Source of the DNA: JBIOJM01 sp044450785
GTDB taxonomy: Bacteria > Planctomycetota > Planctomycetia > Isosphaerales > Isosphaeraceae
Assembly: GCA_044450785.1 (NCBI GenBank)
Contig: JBIOJM010000190.1
Location: 1-19,020 of the forward strand
DNA length: 19,020 nucleotides
Reading direction: 5' to 3'
This document shows, one piece after another, positions 14,321 to 19,020 of the stretch. Under the pieces are notes generated by a model. It was not told the DNA's origin, did no database searches, and saw only the letters and a list, made by a program, of their open reading frames with translations. Positions within the stretch are counted from its first letter, which is position 1, and each line of letters opens with the position of its first letter. A program made the translations under genes and the position numbers.

Positions 14321-16000
14321 ATGATGACGAGCGTGCTGCTTCGTCTGCGGTTGATCGTGATGGCCGCGGGGATGTCGGTCTCGCCCGCGGGGGAATTGTG
14401 CGCGGAGACGCCCGGCGACGAGACCTTGGTCATCCGGCTGGTGCATCCGGAACGGCAAGCGGCGGAGGTCTTGAGCTTGTTCGCGGGCTCACGTGCGCCG
14501 CACCCGGCGGCGGCGCTGGCGGCCTGGAAACGGACCACTCGCGACCCGGGCCAACTTGGCAAGCCGCTCGAGGCCGTGATCGCGCTTTTCAATCCCGAGA
14601 TGGCTCGCGAGTGGGGCGTTCTCCACGAGGCCGAGCTGCGGCTGGATTTGAGCGCGGCCGGCGGCAAGCCGCGGTGGTATGCCGTCGTCCCGCGGGACGA
14701 CGGGACGGTCGCCGCGGCGGTCACGGCCCAGCGTTTGACCGACGGCGGACAAGAGCCGCCGCTCGGTGAGGAGGGGAGTGGGTCCGGCGTGGAGCGGCTC
14801 GGTCCACCGGGCTCGACGGTTGCGACCCAGATCGGTGACGCCCTGATTCTCGGGAGCTCGCGAGACGAGCTCATGCGCGCACTCCGTCGGATCCGAGGCG
14901 AAGCCGGCGCACTTCGGCCGACCGGCCCGGCAAGAGCCGGGGAATCGGTGATCGCCGGTGCTCTGGACCGGCTCGATTCGGGACTGCTCTTCGTTCTCGA
15001 TCCGGGGCGGCTTACGGCGCCTGGCGACGGTGAGCTGGCGTGGCGTCGCGCCACCGAGCTCTTTCGGGGGCTCGAATGCCGCCGGTTGCAAGGGAGCCTG
15101 GCACTCAAGGGCGAACGTCTCGCGTTGGAGGTGACGACGCTTCTCGATCGAGACACCCGGACGCAACCACCCGCGGCAACGACGGCCGCCGTCGAGCCAG
15201 GCTGGCTCGAGCGGGTGCCGGCGGCGGGAGTGATGGGGGTCATGTCGATGGCTTTCGAGCCGAGTGCGGCGTTCTGGAGCTCGGCTTTCGCGCTGGCCGA
15301 TCGTGTGGAGCGCGCCGACCCGGCACGTGCCGAGCTGGCCCCCTTACGTGGGCGTGTCAACCTCCTGGCTGATGTTGCTGGAGTGAAGCTCGAGGTCGAC
15401 CTCTGGCCGCACTTGAGAGGACTCACGGCATCGATCATGAGAGACGCGGAGCAACCGGGCATCCCGACCGGCGCCCTGCTCGTGTTGCACGTGGACGCCG
15501 AAGCGTCCGCCGAGCGGCTCGCGACCGAGCTCTTGCCGCGACTGGGCACACTGCTGACCGGCAAGAAGCGGCCCGAGGAACGACCCCGAGCCGCCGCGGG
15601 CCCCGGCGACGCGCGAAAGCTGGGAATGGTGAACGGACGTGGCCTCACGGTATGGCAGCGAGGCCGGGATGTGCTGGTTGCGTGGGGTGACGACGTCTGG
15701 ACCGCCTGCCGGGACGTGACGGGCAGGCCCGAACGCTCGGTCGCCCCGCTGTGCGGCGGCTGGGCGCGGGAGGGGAAGCGAGCGCCCCAGCGCGTCGGGG
15801 CGGTCTGGCCGGCTCGCTGCTGGTCGCCGATCCGCGGACCGGCCGCGACGTCCCCGGCATGGCGCACGCTGGCTGAGGACCCGCCGGTCGTCTGGTGGGG
15901 CTGGAACGAGGCCACCACGGCGTTTGATTCCATTCATTGCTCAGGACTTCGGCAACGGGTTCACCGTTTCCTGGACCGGGTTCCAGGCAGTGGGCAGTAG
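14321..16000 (+). CDS. Large exported protein of unknown function
   Basis: The 559-residue protein is not recognised. It starts with a signal peptide (MMTSVLLRLRLIVMAAGMSV, likely cleaved near ELCA-ET at about residue 29) after a GAGGGGGG ribosome binding site directly upstream. The rest alternates hydrophobic strands and amphipathic helices: IRLVHPERQAAEVLSLFAGS (38-57), VIALFNPEMAREWGVL, LRLDLSAAGGKPRWYAVVP, VATQIGDALILGSSRDELMR and LLFVLDPGRLTAPGDG. These DALILGSS- and LLFVLDP-type segments resemble the tandem domains of planctomycete 'hypothetical secreted' proteins of the DUF3352 style, but I do not claim membership. No catalytic residues, heme motif or cysteine pattern stands out. The C-terminus ends in HRFLDRVPGSGQ, and the stop codon falls inside a G-rich interspersed repeat. 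It follows the methyltransferase by 310 bases and may have its own promoter. Confidence 0.7.
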   Translation: MMTSVLLRLRLIVMAAGMSVSPAGELCAETPGDETLVIRLVHPERQAAEVLSLFAGSRAPHPAAALAAWKRTTRDPGQLGKPLEAVIALFNPEMAREWGVLHEAELRLDLSAAGGKPRWYAVVPRDDGTVAAAVTAQRLTDGGQEPPLGEEGSGSGVERLGPPGSTVATQIGDALILGSSRDELMRALRRIRGEAGALRPTGPARAGESVIAGALDRLDSGLLFVLDPGRLTAPGDGELAWRRATELFRGLECRRLQGSLALKGERLALEVTTLLDRDTRTQPPAATTAAVEPGWLERVPAAGVMGVMSMAFEPSAAFWSSAFALADRVERADPARAELAPLRGRVNLLADVAGVKLEVDLWPHLRGLTASIMRDAEQPGIPTGALLVLHVDAEASAERLATELLPRLGTLLTGKKRPEERPRAAAGPGDARKLGMVNGRGLTVWQRGRDVLVAWGDDVWTACRDVTGRPERSVAPLCGGWAREGKRAPQRVGAVWPARCWSPIRGPAATSPAWRTLAEDPPVVWWGWNEATTAFDSIHCSGLRQRVHRFLDRVPGSGQ

Positions 16001-16025
16001 GGCGACCGGCGGATGCAAATTCACC

Positions 16026-16052
16026 GTGGGACGGATTGCCAATCCGTCCTAC
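16026..16052. repeat. Planctomycete-type palindromic interspersed element
   Basis: GGACGGATT (16029-16037) and AATCCGTCC (16041-16049) form a perfect 9-bp stem around the loop gcc. The flanks gtg/tac extend it by two pairs and a wobble, to 12. Words of the form 'ggacggattgccaatccgtcc' are, to my knowledge, repeated many times in planctomycete genomes. Confidence 0.6.
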
Positions 16053-16264
16053 AATCGCTCGGCCGCGGGTCTATTTCCATCTGCCGGTCGCCCAGGCAGT
16101 GGGGAGTAGGGAGTGGGGAGAAGGGACAGGGCCGTGAAGATGGTCCAGAGCGCATTCAGTTGCCATGATCCACTCGCCGCTGTACAAGGCAGTGGTCAGT
16201 TCAAGGCGGCGTGAACATCCCGATAGCGCGCGAGGACCTCACACACACGGTTTTGGGGCGAGAT

Positions 16265-16404
16265 TTGCGACACGCTGCGACACGGCCTTGGTAGCATTGG
16301 ACTTGCGATTAGACTTGCCCCTAAACACATGCCGTTTGGACCGAGAATTGCGACACGTTGCGACACGGCCGTGGTAGCATTGGACTTACGATTAGACTTC
16401 CCCG
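16265..16404. repeat. 57-bp direct repeat, two copies, 83-bp period
   Basis: The units 16265-16321 and about 16348-16403 both read ttgcgacacg-y-tgcgacacggcc, then k-tggtagcattggactt, then r-cgattagactt. They differ at about four positions. Inside each unit the word tgcgacacg is itself repeated. On the minus strand both units encode KSNRKSNAT-x-AVSQRVA, but because 83 is not a multiple of three the two lie in different frames; the second runs to a stop at 16241-16239. A 15-base inverted copy (gagatttgcgacacg, 16260-16274, against 16470-16484) flanks the pair. The region looks like a decayed coding segment that suffered a duplication. Confidence 0.75.
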
Positions 16405-16553
16405 TGTCGTGAGTTTTCTCGAGTTTCATGGTCAGGACCGAACTCTTCGTCCGCCATTTGGTGACGCGCCGTGTCGCAAATCTCCCGATCAACAGATCGA
16501 ACTCGTGTGCATGACACGATGCGACCATGGTGGCGCTGGGAGAGTTTGACGTT

Positions 16554-16779
16554 GTGTGAAATCAAGTGTCGAGCTTGAGACCGTCCCCAACGGCCTTCAC
16601 CGCTCAAGGGTCCACAAAAGTCCGCTCGTAGCGCGCTCAAAATCGCCGATGTCGACGGTTGTTCTGTTGCCGTAAATCGTTTGGGATTCAATATCTCCGT
16701 CGAACGAGTTGTGCGGATCCGGTTTCAACTGTGCGGACGTCGGTTTTGTGTGATCAAATGTCGAGCTGGAGACGGCCAC
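16554..16779. repeat. Diverged direct repeat of about 35 bp
   Basis: gtgtgaaatcaagtgtcgag (from 16554) and gtgtgatcaaatgtcgagct (from 16748) start two stretches that remain alike through gagcttgagaccg and gagctggagacgg. Similarity is around 80 per cent by eye with a one- or two-base length difference. No function is evident; it adds to the repeat build-up of this gap. Confidence 0.45.
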
Positions 16780-16781
16780 GC

Positions 16782-16871
16782 GGAAGGGCGGAGGGCGGAG
16801 GGCGGAAGTCATGACGGAGAACACTCGGAAGGGTGGAGGACGGAAGACGGAAGTCATGACGGAGAACCTCG
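16782..16871. repeat. 45-bp tandem repeat, two copies
   Basis: Two adjacent units start at 16782 and 16827. Each begins with ggaaggg-y-ggagg and ends with ggaagtcatgacggagaac. Inside unit 1 the word gggcgga is reiterated three times. Because the period is 45, the minus strand reads a 15-residue repeat (FSVMTS-xx-RPPPFRV) twice in one frame. This is a purine-rich minisatellite of the type scattered in planctomycete genomes; I do not treat the reading frame as a gene. Confidence 0.75.
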
Positions 16872-17279
16872 TGGAGAGTAGCCCGTGGGGCGTGGAGCGA
16901 AAAGACGGCGATTTCGCATCAATGGTCGTGTAGGCGGCACAAACCGCGTATCCCCTGCCGCTGGCTTCGATGAGTTCGGCCACGTATCGTCGCTGCCTGA
17001 CTGTCGAGAGCGGAGCCGAGCCAGTGGTTGCGGATGCTGCGCGTCAGAGCCTTACACTTATATGATCTACAGAATGGGGAGGCGAGTTGCATAAACTTTC
17101 GGAGATTCGTGCGGAATGTTGGCGGAGACGGCGAGTCGGCGAGGCGTCGAGGTGGGGCGGATCCGATTCGTGGACGGGCAGCGCGAAGCGGAGCCGGGCG
17201 AGGAATTGCCCGAGGGTGGGATCGATCGGCGCGGGACGCCGGCACCGTGGACGCGCCGGGGCCGGACAGCCGGGTGACC

Positions 17280-17294
17280 ATCGGTCGGACCGAT
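17280..17294. promoter_or_regulatory. Perfect 15-base palindrome
   Basis: ATCGGTC (17280-17286), a central G and GACCGAT (17288-17294) are perfectly symmetric. It lies about 120 bases before the restriction-helicase relic. It could be a binding site for a dimeric regulator; chance cannot be excluded in GC-rich DNA. Confidence 0.3.
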
Positions 17295-17342
17295 CGCCGG
17301 CTGGATCCCGATCGGCATCGTCTTTTTGTTGGCGTACCCTCT

Positions 17343-17386
17343 TTCCCAGCCGCTTCGCCCCACGTATACTGAACCAAATTATACGT
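17343..17386 (+). promoter_or_regulatory. Promoter with operator-like inverted repeat before the helicase relic
   Basis: TTCCCA (17343-17348), 16 bases and a strong -10 TATACT (17365-17370) form a promoter candidate. ACGTATA (17362-17368) and TATACGT (17380-17386) are perfect 7-base inverted repeats with 11 bases between them, and the left arm covers the -10 box, a usual place for a repressor site. The start codon at 17417 is 46 bases after the -10 box. Confidence 0.4.
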
Positions 17387-17416
17387 ACACAGCGGACCTG
17401 CGAACAGGGTCTGAAG

Positions 17417-17997
17417 ATGTCCAACCCTTTTTTTGAGCACCCGATCCTGAACTCGCCGTACAATTGCCCGCAGCGGCACTGGGAACTCGATGAACAGGGG
17501 CAGCCGACCCAACGGATTATCGAGAACCGACGCCGCGCCGAGTTCATCACACCGATTCCCAAGCCGAAGAAGCGCAAGAGGGGCATTGGCCAGCAGGATT
17601 TCGTTTTCGACGAGGGCAAAGGGCTTTCGTCTCGGGAGCAACAATACGATTCCACCGCGTGATTGTGATCACCAACTACCACGCCTTCAAGCTCCGCGAG
17701 CGAATCGAGCTCTCCGCCGGTGGGCGTGCCCTGCTTCAAGGGCGCGGGGAGGAGCTGAATACCCTGGAAACCGAAGGCCAGATGCTTCAGCGGGTGATGC
17801 CCGACCTCATGGGCATGGATCTCTGGGAGAACGTCGGCAAGGACATGCCCAAGAAAGGCCGCGGCCGACGGGGCGAGCTGGACCCGCTCAAGCTGCCGAC
17901 TCGCCTCCAGACGGCGCTCCAGGCGCCGTACGGCCACTACGAGAAGACCTTCAAGCTTTGGGATTGCCGTCACCTTGCCGGGCACAGACCGCACTGA
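17417..17997 (+). pseudogene. Relic of BPTD_3080-type restriction endonuclease/helicase, two internal deletions
   Basis: Intact members are large (about 900-1000 residues) type III-Res-like superfamily 2 helicase/nuclease proteins. Here only three pieces remain. Piece 1 (17417-17662, 81 codons) is the family N-terminus MSNPFFEHPILNSPY, with WELDEQGQPTQRIIENRRRA and FDEGKGLS. Piece 2, in another frame from about 17650, is VIVITNYHAFKLRERIELSA to LMGM (near 17817). It is joined directly to piece 3, DLWENVGKDMPKKGRGRRGE to GHYEKTFKLWD (ending near 17965), after which the frame is lost and stops at 17997. The junctions remove the Walker A region (expected between pieces 1 and 2) and the DEAH-type box (between 2 and 3), so no ATPase can be made. 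Family assignment rests on my memory of the conserved blocks. It converges with an Lhr-like helicase gene 29 bases away. Confidence 0.75.
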
Positions 17998-18026
17998 AGA
18001 AACCGTGTTTGGTGAAAATCCACATA

Positions 18027-19020
18027 TCAGCCCTCCACTACGGTCGTGAAATCCTCTCTCAACACTTGCCCCGCGCCTTCCGTGTCGGCCAAGCGCTGCG
18101 CCAACATCTGTGTACCTGACTCGACCGGTAAGCAGGCCGAGAATTTGAGGCCGATCAAGGCACTCTCGTCGATCGACGGACAGAGCGTCTTCGCATCGAC
18201 GTTCCTCAGTTCACGGATTGCTTGTTCGGCATTTTCCAGACGCGACGATCCGTCAAATCTCAGCGCGTAATTGTCAAGTCGAATCGGGCATCGAGCGAGC
18301 TCCGCCAGCTTTGGGATGAGCGTCAGGTTGGCTCGAAAGCCTCCGAACGTCCACCACTTCAGGATGTTGTCCGAGCTCTGCACCAAAGTAGTCTGGCCGA
18401 GCTCGATCCAAGGGAAGCCAGCCCGTAAGAGTTCGATCTCCTGCCTGCTCCGGTTGGACCAGGCCGGCTTCCGTTCGTCGGATGCCAAGAGCGACTTGAT
18501 CGACTGCGTGACGCTGAAGCTCAAAGGCTGAGCGTCTCCCTTCCAGCGCGAACGCCCTTTGTCTAGAGTGGCTTCGACGAACGCGACCCGGCGCTGCCAG
18601 TCGATGTGCGTGACCCGCCAGGCTCGCCCACCCAATAGCAGCACCTTGGGGCCTTTCGTCTTTCCCAGAAAAGTCATCTCGTCGACGTATCCCAGCTCCT
18701 GGCGGCCGTGGAGAACGGAAAAGACCGGCGGCGAGACAAATACCGAGACGATCTCCAGAAAGTTCTTGCGGCCGTACTTCGTCTCGCCCTTTTTCCCAAA
18801 CCAGAGGATGCCCGAATCATCGAAAAGGATGTCCTCCGCCAACATCCACGCGACGAGCGAAGCACGCTCGGCATCGGATGTCTTCTGGAAGCCGCGCACC
18901 CCCGCAATCCATTGAAACCAATCGGACCGACCAATTCCCCTTTCCTGAAGAGCCAGTGCCATGATCTGCTGAGCCATGATATGCATCGGCCTTCGGGGAG
19001 GTTCGATCGGCTCGACGTAG
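18027..19020 (-). CDS. Lhr-like DEAD/DEAH-box helicase, C-terminal part (runs off window)
   Basis: 330 codons are visible and the frame is open to the right edge, so the start and the helicase core lie outside. The visible part begins YVEPIEPPRRPMHIMAQQ, then IMALALQERGIGRSDWFQWI, and continues with ILFDDSGILWFGKKGE, FLEIVSVFVSPPVFSV, VDEMTFLGKTKGPKVLLLGG and RAWRVTHIDWQRRVAFVEAT. These blocks fit the winged-helix and C-terminal domains of Lhr-type superfamily 2 helicases, which unwind nucleic acid 3' to 5' and are tied to DNA repair or, in operons with nucleases and methyltransferases, to defence. The last 130 residues (about from ERKPAWSNRSRQEIELL) are less familiar and may be lineage-specific. 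An internal ATG at 18986 is not the real start, because the family motif continues upstream of it. The convergent neighbour is a decayed restriction-helicase gene. Confidence 0.75.
   Translation of the reverse strand, partial: YVEPIEPPRRPMHIMAQQIMALALQERGIGRSDWFQWIAGVRGFQKTSDAERASLVAWMLAEDILFDDSGILWFGKKGETKYGRKNFLEIVSVFVSPPVFSVLHGRQELGYVDEMTFLGKTKGPKVLLLGGRAWRVTHIDWQRRVAFVEATLDKGRSRWKGDAQPLSFSVTQSIKSLLASDERKPAWSNRSRQEIELLRAGFPWIELGQTTLVQSSDNILKWWTFGGFRANLTLIPKLAELARCPIRLDNYALRFDGSSRLENAEQAIRELRNVDAKTLCPSIDESALIGLKFSACLPVESGTQMLAQRLADTEGAGQVLREDFTTVVEG

Larger units (their letters stand above)
16001..17416. other. Repeat-rich gene desert
   Basis: About 1.4 kb separates the exported protein from the restriction-helicase relic. 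Overlapping short frames exist on both strands, but none has a ribosome binding site plus family resemblance. The stretch contains three G-rich strings (cagtgggcagtaggg near 15988, gcagtggggagtagggagtg near 16095, ggcagtggtcag near 16188), a palindromic element (16026-16052), a 57-bp direct repeat (16265-16404), a diverged pair of about 35 bp (16554-16779), a 45-bp tandem repeat (16782-16871) and two palindromes near the right end (17280-17294, 17362-17386). Confidence 0.6.

Noticed and set aside
14194..15933. Long minus-strand open frame opposite the exported protein
   Set aside because: Ser/Arg/Pro-rich shadow without domain, start signal or codon preference; the plus strand has a signal peptide and ribosome binding site.
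16265..16404. CRISPR-like direct repeats
   Set aside because: Only two units of 57 bases with a 26-base gap, imperfect identity and no cas genes or further spacers.
16597..16983. Minus-strand frame of 128 codons with a 15-residue internal repeat
   Set aside because: The repeat is the translation of a GA-rich minisatellite, and the flanking parts overlap other equally open frames.
17116..17277. Small plus-strand frame (53 codons) before the helicase relic
   Set aside because: Charged, Gly/Arg-rich, no ribosome binding site and no recognisable family; length is expected by chance at this GC content.
17044..17994. Minus-strand frame of about 316 codons opposite the helicase relic
   Set aside because: It is antisense to conserved BPTD_3080-like blocks and shows no family features.

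Overview
The window looks like chromosome of a planctomycete, most likely Isosphaeraceae-like. This is an inference from several signs: high GC content, a PEP-CTERM exported protein, the DUF4058 family, a WD40-type beta-propeller fragment, a YidC with a long charged C-tail, and interspersed strings typical of these genomes (the GGACGGATT/AATCCGTCC palindrome, G-rich 'cagtggggagtaggg' runs and GA-rich 'ggcggaaggatgaagg' runs). No tRNA, rRNA, CRISPR array or intact insertion sequence was seen.

Layout. Positions 1-4900 are an accessory patch. It holds a probably truncated WD40/beta-propeller fragment (113-973), a PEP-CTERM protein (1161-1790) with a terminator-like hairpin behind it, and a tandem arrangement of DUF4058. 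In that arrangement a promoter plus the first 47 codons of one DUF4058 copy (1901-2165) is followed by a minus-strand DUF433/DUF5615 toxin-antitoxin-like pair (2178-2817), and then by the same promoter and start region leading into a full DUF4058 gene (2943-3972). A second, unrelated toxin-antitoxin pair (ribbon-helix-helix antitoxin plus PIN toxin, 4059-4768, ATGA overlap) follows.

Positions 4917-12173 are housekeeping genes, all on the minus strand. In transcription order they are a metallophosphoesterase, yidC, a four-helix membrane protein of unknown function, mnmE and fumC. The yidC-mnmE neighbourhood is an old bacterial arrangement, here with one extra gene between the two.

From an AT-rich divergent promoter region (about 12256-12300) the plus strand carries tsaB (threonylcarbamoyl-adenosine tRNA modification), a class I SAM methyltransferase and a large exported protein of unknown function (14321-16000). 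MnmE and TsaB both serve tRNA modification, but they sit in different transcription units.

Positions 16001-17416 carry no convincing gene. The stretch is built of short repeats: a palindromic interspersed element, a 57-bp direct repeat with an 83-bp period, a 45-bp tandem repeat, and a diverged repeat of about 35 bp. It ends in promoter/operator-like palindromes. Next comes a relic of a BPTD_3080-type restriction/helicase protein with two internal deletions (17417-17997), converging on the C-terminal part of an Lhr-like DEAD/DEAH helicase that runs off the right edge (18027-19020). This end looks like the margin of a decayed defence or DNA-processing island.

I did not find a clear new biological system. 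The most interesting signals are the DUF4058 duplication with the TA-like pair between the copies, the apparently leaderless DUF433 promoter, the eroded restriction-helicase gene with a palindrome over its -10 box, and the repeat-built gene desert before it.
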